Positions 24,076-30,121 of a DNA stretch of 64,000 bases are shown here, one piece after another. This DNA comes from Candidatus Coatesiibacteriota bacterium (lineage in GTDB: Bacteria > RBG-13-66-14 > B26-G2 > JAUVZD01). How positions within the stretch are numbered: position 1 is the first letter of the stretch; the number at the start of each line of letters is the position of its first letter. The notes under the pieces were generated by a model. That model was not told the DNA's origin. It was given only the letters and a program-made list of their open reading frames with translations, and made no database searches. Where the stretch lies: positions 310,001 to 374,000 of the forward strand of contig JAUVZD010000001.1 of NCBI GenBank assembly GCA_030602715.1, read 5' to 3'. The translations under genes and the position numbers were made by a program.

Positions 24076-24447
24076 AGGGGGGGGATTTATATTTAGGGAA
24101 CTATGCCTTTGCCAAAACCATGGCTCGGTTTCACGGCTTTGGGTTTCTCTGTAAGCACGGCCTTTAACGCCTTTTCCAAAGGTAATAGATAAAGCGAGAG
24201 GGGCGGCGTGGACGCCGTCCGGTCGTGGTGCTTACAAGCGGGCCAGGGCGTCGTCGTATAACGGGATAACGTCGCCAGCGTTTTGGAAGGAGGGGTTTCG
24301 TTTTGGCGGAACGTCGACGCACGCGTTGTATGCGGTTATGAACTAGAGGCCGCAACAGCGTTCGTGGGGGTGAGTATCGAGATTAGGTAATCCAACGTCA
24401 AAAACAACGGCCGAAGTGAAGATCCCGGTGGGCGAACGCTAACGCCG
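24076..24447. other. Atypical non-coding stretch with inverted repeats
   Basis: About 370 bases whose base composition is unlike the neighbours (many CG dinucleotides, TAACG words). I see two 8-base inverted repeats bounding elements of similar size: GTAAGCAC at 24151-24158 with GTGCTTAC at 24228-24235, and AGCGTTCG at 24357-24364 with CGAACGCT at 24433-24440. A CGGCGT/ACGCCG palindrome lies inside the first (24205-24218). No convincing gene is present; a 29-codon frame at 24103-24192 has an AGGG upstream but no family resemblance. It forms the left part of the 24.1-25.3 kb island. Confidence 0.5.
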
Positions 24448-25017
24448 TTATTCGTCATCGAGAAAGGAGTTTGATTCTAATACACCTAAATAATACTCAA
24501 GATTACTACTTATTTTATCAAAAACCATAGGTAGAAAAGGTATAATTTCGTTAAACGAAGGTTCGTCATTCGCAGGGCCGCCGTGATAGTGCCTCAGGTA
24601 CCGGACTATATCTTCCCTTTCCTTTTCGGAAAGCCCCGTCATCGGATCCGACTCACGGTAATCGTGAAAGGTCGAAAGATGTATAAACGCGCACCCGAAT
24701 TTATAAACGTATTCAGTCCACCCGTTAAGTTGGTTTCCGAGGTCTACCATATCCCTATCCGTTATAAAACCTTTTGCGTTCAGCTTGCGCCATCGCTCGT
24801 TTCTTAAAGAAAGGGTGATTAGTTCGTTTCGGTATTTTAAATCGCGTATAGAAAGAAGGTATATAACACGTATAAATGAGTCGAGTTCTTGTCTTAGGAC
24901 TGATACTACGTTCGTTATATTACTAGATTGGTATAGTTTGTTTATCGCGTTCTTGTTATCCGTAGAACGCGTCCGAATAGCGCGGCAGAAACGTTCGAGT
25001 TCGGTTTGCTTATTCAT
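24448..25017 (-). CDS. Orphan 189-residue protein with foreign codon use
   Basis: I do not recognise this protein. It is soluble and largely helical with charged surfaces: MNKQTELERFCRAI, then VVSVLRQELDSFIRVIYLL, WTEYVYKFGCAFIHLSTFHDY and a C-terminal LPMVFDKISSNLEYYLG. Helical bundles with an R..........H-type pattern recall HEPN or abortive-infection-like proteins, but no diagnostic motif is clear. AT content and codon choice (CGT, TTA, GTT) differ strongly from neighbouring genes, so it was probably acquired laterally. GGAAAGGAAG precedes the ATG. On its coding strand an attC-like element ends about 45 bases upstream of the start, the arrangement expected for a gene cassette. Confidence 0.65.
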   Translation of the reverse strand: MNKQTELERFCRAIRTRSTDNKNAINKLYQSSNITNVVSVLRQELDSFIRVIYLLSIRDLKYRNELITLSLRNERWRKLNAKGFITDRDMVDLGNQLNGWTEYVYKFGCAFIHLSTFHDYRESDPMTGLSEKEREDIVRYLRHYHGGPANDEPSFNEIIPFLPMVFDKISSNLEYYLGVLESNSFLDDE

Positions 25018-25062
25018 TCGTCGGTTACTTCCTTTCCTTCACAGAAATGAAAACGGTCTTTC

Positions 25063-25148
25063 GGCTAACGGGATGCGGATAAAAGAATTTGCCAAAGGCA
25101 ATTCGGGCAAAAGTGCGTAACACCGTGGCCTTTTATCCACTGTTAGGC
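25063..25148 (-). repeat. attC-like imperfect inverted repeat
   Basis: An 86-base element with nested complementary arms. On the minus strand it starts GCCTAAC (25142-25148), has GGATAAAA (25131-25138), an inner hairpin TTGCC/GGCAA around AAA or its complement (25089-25101), TTTTATCC (25077-25084), and ends GTTAGCC (25063-25069). The outer ends resemble the RYYYAAC ... GTTRRRY core sites of integron attC, with one deviation in the right core. The arms are spaced by 3 and 7 unpaired bases, as attC sites with asymmetric bulges are. No integrase is in the window. Confidence 0.45.
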
Positions 25149-25254
25149 GTAGTCGCTTAATATCATCATTGTGCAAATAATTCCGTCTCCACAATTTTCA
25201 TATAATTGTTCACATAAAACATGTCAGGCTCGTGTCTGAGCGCCCGGACTCTAA

Positions 25255-25365
25255 TTACAAATTTCGGGTCGCATCGTGGAACCATCCGTCACGTTCAAGT
25301 GCTCTGATTAAGTCGTCACAGGTTTTATTCCTTAACTGGTCCCACACGTTCTTGGGAAATTTCAT
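25255..25365 (-). pseudogene. hicA: Truncated HicA toxin remnant
   Basis: A 36-codon frame starting with the ATG at 25365, which overlaps the hicB stop as ATGA. It encodes the recognisable first helix-strand part of a HicA/YcfA toxin: MKFPKNVWDQLRNKTCDDLI, then RALERDGWFHDATRNL, followed by TAA. The KT..DLI.AL..DGW pattern is diagnostic. A full HicA of this branch would continue with strands containing the catalytic His (typically a GSH- or YRH-type motif) and a C-terminal helix. None of these is found in any frame downstream. The break coincides with the start of atypical DNA leading into the attC-like element. The toxin is therefore probably dead; I infer the cause was recombination or insertion. 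Confidence 0.7.
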
Positions 25366-25640
25366 GAGACCAGTATTTCCTTGGTATATGCCACATCAAA
25401 AGTGAACTTATCTTTGAGTTCTTTATCATCCTCCACTATATATGGGATCGGTATCGGTTCTCTATGTTTAATCATAGATTTAATATAGGCAACAGCCGCC
25501 TGGGCTGCATTGTCAGCGGCTTCCTCCGGGGAGTCTCCATAAGAATGCAAACCTTTAAAAGCGGGAATAAAAGCGTAGTAGCCTACGGTATCCTCGCTGA
25601 CGAGAACCGTTATCGCGAACTTTATTATCGTCGTTTCCAT
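25362..25640 (-). CDS. hicB: HicB-family antitoxin
   Basis: 92-residue antitoxin with the partial RNase-H-like HicB fold. It starts METTIIKFAITVLVSEDTVG and contains YYAFIPAFKGLHSYGDSPEEAADNAAQAAVAYI (about residues 21-53), the standard 'y.a.iP.l.G..t.GdT.eEA..n...a' signature. The rest (IPIPYIVEDDKELKDKFTFDV) lacks a C-terminal DNA-binding HTH/RHH that many HicB proteins carry. The ATG at 25640 is six bases after AGGAGG; frames extending further upstream are ignored. It overlaps the remnant hicA by four bases in hicB-hicA order. A palindrome at its -10 suggests autoregulation. Confidence 0.85.
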   Translation of the reverse strand: METTIIKFAITVLVSEDTVGYYAFIPAFKGLHSYGDSPEEAADNAAQAAVAYIKSMIKHREPIPIPYIVEDDKELKDKFTFDVAYTKEILVS

Positions 25641-25678
25641 AGTTCGCCTCCTTTTCATACACGCCGTTTGTAAAAAAT

Positions 25679-25707
25679 GTTATAACATATAACCTAATTT
25701 ATGACAA
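25679..25707 (-). promoter_or_regulatory. hicB promoter with overlapping palindromic operator
   Basis: On the minus strand TTGTCA (25702-25707) and TATAAC (25679-25684) are 17 bases apart, each five of six to consensus. The -10 is the right half of a perfect palindrome, GTTATA and TATAAC around three bases (25679-25693). This is a typical placement for toxin-antitoxin autoregulation. Confidence 0.6.
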
Positions 25708-25740
25708 GCAACTATCTTTTCTACGAGATTCTTTTCCACC

Positions 25741-26919
25741 TCAATCCCCCCCCACCCCCTGCACCATCTCCCTCTCCTCACCGGGTAGTAATGAGAAGAC
25801 ATCCAGGGCGAAGCCCTCCTTCAGGATGCGCCCCAGTATCGCCGGTTCAAGCCGGCGGAAAGCCTGCCCCAGCTCCTGGGGGGTTTTTGTCTTGTGAGTT
25901 ATCAACACCGCGAAGCTTTCCAGCTCCAGCAGGGGCAGAGCGCCCCCACCCACCTTAGCCTTTGTGGGGATTACCGATAAAGTATAGTCATCGCCCAGTT
26001 TTTCGGCCAGCTTCTTCGCCAGCCGACCGGCGATGCGCTTCAGGTCCTGCGGTCTCCTGCTCGCAGACCGCACCATCGGCAGTTCCTCCCCCCGTCCTTC
26101 CTCTATCGCCGACAGCAATCCCCAGAGGGCTAGATAGGTCAGCTTTCCCACCCTGAGTGCACGCAGAAGATGATTCTTTCTGAGTCTGGCGATAAGCTCG
26201 GCTCTGCCCACTATTATTCCCGCCTGCGGTCCGCCGAGCAGCTTATCTCCGCTTGCCATCACCAGGTCGGCGCCGGCAGAGATCGCCTCGGCGAGGGTGG
26301 TCTCCACCCCAAGCGACTGCTCCGGAACTATCGCCCCGCTCCCCAGATCAAAGAGCAGTGGCAGGGTATGCTCCTGCGCCAGGGCTGAAAGTTCCCCCAG
26401 ACCGGGGCGCTCGTCCCAGCCCTGCACATAAAAATTGGAGCGGTGGCAGGTGAGTATCGCCGCCGTCCTCTCCCCCACCGCCCGCCGATAATCATCAACT
26501 GTGGTGTGGTTGATGCTTCCCACCGCGGTAAGCCCCGCCCCGCCGGCGGACATCACCTCCGGCAGTCGAAAGGAGCCGCCTATCTCAATGAGCTCCCCCC
26601 TGCCGACTATCACCTCCCGCCCGCTGGCCAGGGTGGACAGGACCAACAGTAAACCGGCGGCGTTATTGTTTACCACCATCCCCGCCTCGGCGCCGGTCAG
26701 CCGGCAGAGCAAACCCTCCACCTGCCGGTCGCGGTGACCCCGCTTTCCGCTCTCAAGCTCAAGCTCCAGGTCAAAATATCCCCCCGCATAATCCTCTATT
26801 GCGGAGATGGAAGCCTGCGCCAGGGGCGCCCTACCCAGATTGGTGTGGATGAAGACCCCGCTGGCGTTTATCACCCGCCGGGGGCGGACATCGGCTCTCT
26901 TCTTATCTTCCTCACCCAT
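25741..26919 (-). CDS. selA: L-seryl-tRNA(Sec) selenium transferase
   Basis: PLP enzyme that converts Ser-tRNA(Sec) to Sec-tRNA(Sec) using selenophosphate. It opens with RVINASGVFIHTNLGRAPLA, the SelA signature, followed by EAGMVVNNNAAGLLLVLSTLA, an HRSNFYVQGW segment, DLGSGAIVP and the PLP-lysine motif SGDKLLGGPQAGII (about residues 222-235). At 392 residues it is shorter than E. coli SelA (about 460) because the N-terminal tRNA-binding extension is reduced, as in many non-proteobacteria. It lies directly downstream of the tRNA-Sec gene and its hairpin. selD is not in the window. Confidence 0.94.
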   Translation of the reverse strand: MGEEDKKRADVRPRRVINASGVFIHTNLGRAPLAQASISAIEDYAGGYFDLELELESGKRGHRDRQVEGLLCRLTGAEAGMVVNNNAAGLLLVLSTLASGREVIVGRGELIEIGGSFRLPEVMSAGGAGLTAVGSINHTTVDDYRRAVGERTAAILTCHRSNFYVQGWDERPGLGELSALAQEHTLPLLFDLGSGAIVPEQSLGVETTLAEAISAGADLVMASGDKLLGGPQAGIIVGRAELIARLRKNHLLRALRVGKLTYLALWGLLSAIEEGRGEELPMVRSASRRPQDLKRIAGRLAKKLAEKLGDDYTLSVIPTKAKVGGGALPLLELESFAVLITHKTKTPQELGQAFRRLEPAILGRILKEGFALDVFSLLPGEEREMVQGVGGD

Positions 26920-26940
26920 AAAATCATCCCGCTTGAAAGA

Positions 26941-26959
26941 AGCCCCCGAGATGGGGGCT
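26941..26959 (-). terminator. Hairpin 3' of tRNA-Sec
   Basis: A perfect seven-pair stem, AGCCCCC (26941-26947) with GGGGGCT (26953-26959), followed on the minus strand by TCTTTC. It starts five bases past the encoded CCA and could terminate the tRNA transcript or set its level relative to selA. Confidence 0.55.
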
Positions 26960-26963
26960 AGGT

Positions 26964-27061
26964 TGGGGGGAGCGGGTGGGAATCGAACCCACCAAGGACC
27001 TTTTTAGGGCCCTCTGCTGGATTTGAAGTCCAGAAGGTGCACCAGTCACCTATCCACTCCC
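26964..27061 (-). tRNA. selC: tRNA-Sec (anticodon UCA)
   Basis: 98 bases including an encoded CCA. On the minus strand the eight-pair acceptor stem is GGGAGTGG with CCGCTCCC (one G-U), and the D stem is AGGTG/CACCT. The anticodon stem-loop is CTGGA-CTTCAAA-TCCAG, giving anticodon TCA. The long variable arm is AGGGCC/GGTCCT with an A-rich loop, and the T arm is GTGGG-TTCGATT-CCCAC. The 8+5 acceptor/T architecture and UCA anticodon are specific to bacterial tRNA-Sec. The discriminator base appears to be C, where G is usual. It lies between the DJ-1 lipoprotein gene and selA. Confidence 0.95.
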
Positions 27062-27072
27062 GAAAATTGAGG

Positions 27073-27798
27073 TTATTTCATCTCCTCTTTTTTTGCCTTT
27101 TGTTCGGCTAGAATCTTCTGATTCTTGAGCAGTCCGGCTACCCTCTGGGCGAAGTCCTGAGCGGCTAGGGGACCGTTGGCGGTGATGATGTTGCCGGAGA
27201 TTTTTACTTTATACGGTAATCCGGTCTTTTCACTAATTGCATAAATAGCTCCCTGCTTTTTAATCATCTCCACCGCTTCGTGGTATTTGGCGGTCTCAAA
27301 GACGGTAACCTCCACCCCGTCCAGGACGCCGGCATTTGCCAGAACCACCGGGGCAAGACAGATGGCTCCCAGAACCTTCCCCTGCTCGGCGGTCTTTTGA
27401 GCCACAGCATGGGCGTCTCCATCATTATAGAGCGATTCCACCCCCGGACCGCCGATAAATATCGCCCCGTCAAATTCGTCCATATTGACCTCGCTGAGTG
27501 CCAGGTCCGCCTCCACCTCCAGTCCGTCCAGACCGGCGCAGGTGCCTTTGGTCTTGGCAGCTACTGTAATCGTCGCTCCCAAAGATTCAAACAACTGGCG
27601 GGGAATAGCATATTCATCGTCCTTGAAGTCCTGCTGAGCGATTACCATGACGATATTTACATCGTCCAGATCTTTCTTCAGCAGGTCCTCGGCGGTTATC
27701 TCCTTCTCCTCTTCCTCGTTATCACCGTCCTTCTTGGCACAACCCAAGAGTGGAATCACCAGGAGTAGGGCTAAGGAAATTGCCAAAACCTTACGCAT
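27073..27798 (-). CDS. DJ-1/PfpI-family lipoprotein
   Basis: 241 residues. The N-terminal lipoprotein signal (LAISLALLLVIPLLGCAKK, lipobox LLGC) is followed by an acidic linker and a DJ-1/PfpI domain (about residues 48-228). The nucleophile elbow GAICLAP (Cys near residue 145) and the partner segments FDGAIFIGGPG and NIITANGPLAAQDFA are in the expected places. DJ-1 superfamily members include glyoxalases, deglycases, chaperones and peptidases. An exported, lipid-anchored form is uncommon. It lies between the CxxC microprotein and selC inside the selenocysteine locus, with 12 bases to the tRNA. A role in thiol/selenol chemistry of the envelope is inference. Confidence 0.85.
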   Translation of the reverse strand: MRKVLAISLALLLVIPLLGCAKKDGDNEEEEKEITAEDLLKKDLDDVNIVMVIAQQDFKDDEYAIPRQLFESLGATITVAAKTKGTCAGLDGLEVEADLALSEVNMDEFDGAIFIGGPGVESLYNDGDAHAVAQKTAEQGKVLGAICLAPVVLANAGVLDGVEVTVFETAKYHEAVEMIKKQGAIYAISEKTGLPYKVKISGNIITANGPLAAQDFAQRVAGLLKNQKILAEQKAKKEEMK

Positions 27799-27837
27799 AG
27801 CTCAATCCTCCTGAAATTATTAAAAGAGCTGAATTCT

Positions 27838-27987
27838 TCAATTCAAACCCATGCAGGAGAGGCACATCTTGGAGGCGTTGTTCTGGGTCTCCTGCATATC
27901 CCCCCGCAAGACGCTCTCCCGCATAAGTAGTCCGAAGCAGATGACAAGAACCACGGTAATGGCTATCCTGATTATTCTGGCAGGCAT
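27838..27987 (-). CDS. 49-residue membrane microprotein with C-terminal CxxC
   Basis: A small gene with a very strong ribosome binding site (GGGGGAGGAG just before the ATG at 27987). The N-terminal helix (IIRIAITVVLVICFGLLM, residues 5-22) would span the membrane. The remainder reads RESVLRGDMQETQNNASK and ends MCLSCMGLN. This layout, with one helix, a polar spacer and a C-terminal C-x-x-C-[IM]-G-[IL] tail, resembles what I recall as CD1871A family CXXC motif-containing proteins, small redox peptides whose homologues can carry selenocysteine and occur near selenium genes. Here both positions are Cys. It sits 39 bases upstream of the DJ-1 lipoprotein gene and 65 bases after selB, all on one strand. 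Confidence 0.7.
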   Translation of the reverse strand: MPARIIRIAITVVLVICFGLLMRESVLRGDMQETQNNASKMCLSCMGLN

Positions 27988-28052
27988 ACTCCTCCCCCCC
28001 TCTTCACATAGTTAATATTATCAATTTCAGCCATTTTTTCAAGAGAAAACCG

Positions 28053-29981
28053 TTATGAGGAAGGGAAATGGGTCCCCTTCTCCCGCCGGGTGACCCCGGT
28101 ATCGCTGAAATAGTCCAGGATGGAGGTGGCTTGGCGGCGGGAGATGGAGAGAAAATCCTTGAAGTCCGCCGCCCGGATGGAACCGTGCTCCTTTAAATAA
28201 GCGGTCAGCTTCTCTTTCACCTCGGCGAGCGATTTTGCGGTGATATACAAATTTCCGAATAAGGGTATCAGCTCCCCCACCCGACAGAGATAGTCCACCA
28301 TCTCCTCGGCGAGCGACAGGTCCTTCTCCGGGACAGTCTCTTCTATCTCACTCTTGGACAGAATCCCCACCCCCGCCCTCTCCTCCACCTCGGCGAAAGA
28401 TTTCGCCAGAGACTGGCGCACCCGCCTCTGTGCGGCGGTCCAGGCTGGACCCTCACCCTTAATTTTCGCCTTCCCGGCGCTTACAACGATGCGCCCCTCC
28501 GCCTCAAGCATGGAGAAGAGCATCTCCCCCGCATCTTTATCAACGCCCAACCTCTGGCGCAGGGTTCCCAAAGATACCCCGACGGAGAGAGAATCTTTTG
28601 CCATATATTCCTTTATCTGCCCCTCAATCTCCCCCTTCAGAACCTCTAGATTATCCCGGGAGATATACTTATCCTCTCCACATACCACCACCTTCCCCCC
28701 CTCCACCAGGACCTCCAACGCCTGCCGCACCTTCTCCTCCCTCTCCTGTGCCAGGCGAGCCAGGCGGGTCAAACCTCTGACCCCGCCTTCCTCATAGGCA
28801 TCGCTCAACACCAGCGCCAGGAATTTCCCCAGCTCCGCCCCCCGCAAAGTGCTCATCCGCTCCAGGACATGCTCCTTATATCTGCGGTGGCGTAGTGCAT
28901 AGGGGAAGACCACCCGACCCCGGCCGATTACCCGGAGGGTGGAGAAATTGCAGATTACAAATGGCTCATTACGCACCACCACCACCGGTTTCTCCAGAGT
29001 TATCTGGGCGAAGCTCCCCCCTCCGGGAGGAATTTCATCGGCATCAAGCAGGCTGACTCTGCCGAAGGAGAGCGAGGTGCCGATGAGGAAGCGCACCCTT
29101 TGGTGATGACGCAGGGGTTTGGTCGCCGATTTGGAGACCTCAAGCCACAGGTCCAGACGGCTGGTGGGGCGCAGGAAGTCGGGGACGGTGAGCGTATCTC
29201 CCCGCTCCACCGAATCCACCTCCACCCCGGCCAAGTTAAACGCCGCTCTCTGCCCGGGGAATACCTCCTCCACCTTGGTCCCGTGTACCTGCAGTGAGCG
29301 CACCCGCACCTTCCTTCCCCGGGGAAGGAGCAACAACTCCTCTCCCAGCCGATAGCGCCCACAAGCCACCGTGCCGGCGACTATGGTGCCGAAGCCGGGC
29401 AGGGTGAAGACCCGGTCTATGGGGGTGCGGAAGACTGCCTCCTCATCCCTCACTACACCGGTTCCGGAGGCGATTAGAGCTATCATCCTCTCCCGCAACT
29501 CATCCAGACCCTGACCGGTCTCAACCGAGGTGACCACCATCTCGGAATCCTCCAAGGGCGTTCCCCGAAGCAGGTCGGAGAGATCGTCAGCCACCAGGAT
29601 AGTCATCTCCTCATCAACCAGGTCCGCCTTGGTCAACACCACTATACCCCGGTCTATGCCCATGGCCAGGGCTACCTCCAGATGCTCCCGGGTCTGGGGC
29701 ATTATCCCCTCGCTTAAGTCCACGATGAGCAGGAGGAAGTCTATGCCGGAGACCCCGGCGATGGTGGTGCGCAGGAAGTCCTCGTGCCCGGGGACATCTA
29801 TTATCGCCACCTCCTCACCGCCCAGCTCCATGAAGCAGAAGCCAAGGTCCATGGTCATGCCCCTCTGCTTCTCCTCGGGGCGGGCGTCGGGGTCTCTGCC
29901 GGTCAGGGCTGTGACCAGGGCGCTCTTGCCGTGGTCAATGTGTCCGGCGGTGCCGAAGGTAAATCTCTGCACGGTAGTCAA
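28053..29981 (-). CDS. selB: Selenocysteine-specific elongation factor
   Basis: EF-Tu-like GTPase that carries Sec-tRNA(Sec) to UGA codons marked by a SECIS hairpin. The N-terminal G domain has GTAGHIDHGKSALV (residues 10-24), DVPGHEDFL (62-70) and the NKxD-type TKAD, followed by two beta-barrel domains. The C-terminal third contains winged-helix modules (for example VGVSLGTLRQRLGVD, and a final IRAADFKDFLSISRRQATSILDYFSDTGVTRR) that bind SECIS RNA. Length 642 is normal. It begins the selB-microprotein-DJ-1-selC-selA series with its own predicted promoter. Confidence 0.95.
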   Translation of the reverse strand: MTTVQRFTFGTAGHIDHGKSALVTALTGRDPDARPEEKQRGMTMDLGFCFMELGGEEVAIIDVPGHEDFLRTTIAGVSGIDFLLLIVDLSEGIMPQTREHLEVALAMGIDRGIVVLTKADLVDEEMTILVADDLSDLLRGTPLEDSEMVVTSVETGQGLDELRERMIALIASGTGVVRDEEAVFRTPIDRVFTLPGFGTIVAGTVACGRYRLGEELLLLPRGRKVRVRSLQVHGTKVEEVFPGQRAAFNLAGVEVDSVERGDTLTVPDFLRPTSRLDLWLEVSKSATKPLRHHQRVRFLIGTSLSFGRVSLLDADEIPPGGGSFAQITLEKPVVVVRNEPFVICNFSTLRVIGRGRVVFPYALRHRRYKEHVLERMSTLRGAELGKFLALVLSDAYEEGGVRGLTRLARLAQEREEKVRQALEVLVEGGKVVVCGEDKYISRDNLEVLKGEIEGQIKEYMAKDSLSVGVSLGTLRQRLGVDKDAGEMLFSMLEAEGRIVVSAGKAKIKGEGPAWTAAQRRVRQSLAKSFAEVEERAGVGILSKSEIEETVPEKDLSLAEEMVDYLCRVGELIPLFGNLYITAKSLAEVKEKLTAYLKEHGSIRAADFKDFLSISRRQATSILDYFSDTGVTRREKGTHFPSS

Positions 29982-30000
29982 AACAACATCACCGTCTGCG

Positions 30001-30029
30001 ATTCTAATAGATTGCGCGTCTCAAATCAA
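30001..30029 (-). promoter_or_regulatory. Predicted selB promoter
   Basis: On the minus strand TTGATT (30024-30029) and TAGAAT (30001-30006) with a 17-base spacer. The -10 is five of six. It lies 20 bases upstream of the selB ATG. Confidence 0.5.
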
Positions 30030-30064
30030 GGAATGATTAAGGCTTGACAGTCGCCTACAAAACA

Positions 30065-30087
30065 CGGCAGGCTTTTTGAGCCTGCCG
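30065..30087 (-). terminator. Terminator after the dnaJ-M3 operon
   Basis: A perfect nine-pair stem, CGGCAGGCT (30065-30073) with AGCCTGCCG (30079-30087), followed on the minus strand by TGTTTTG. It separates the peptidase gene from selB. Confidence 0.65.
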
Positions 30088-30121
30088 GTTGATTACAACG
30101 CAGTATTTTTTTCGGCTTCCC

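Noticed and set aside
24103-24192. 29-codon frame MPLPKPWLGF... with AGGG upstream
   Set aside because: Too short, no family resemblance, lies across one of the inverted repeats; random frames of this size are expected.
27838-27855. In-frame TGA after MCLSCMGLN as a possible selenocysteine codon
   Set aside because: Reading through gives only a few unrelated residues before a TAA, and related peptides end at this point; TGA is taken as stop.
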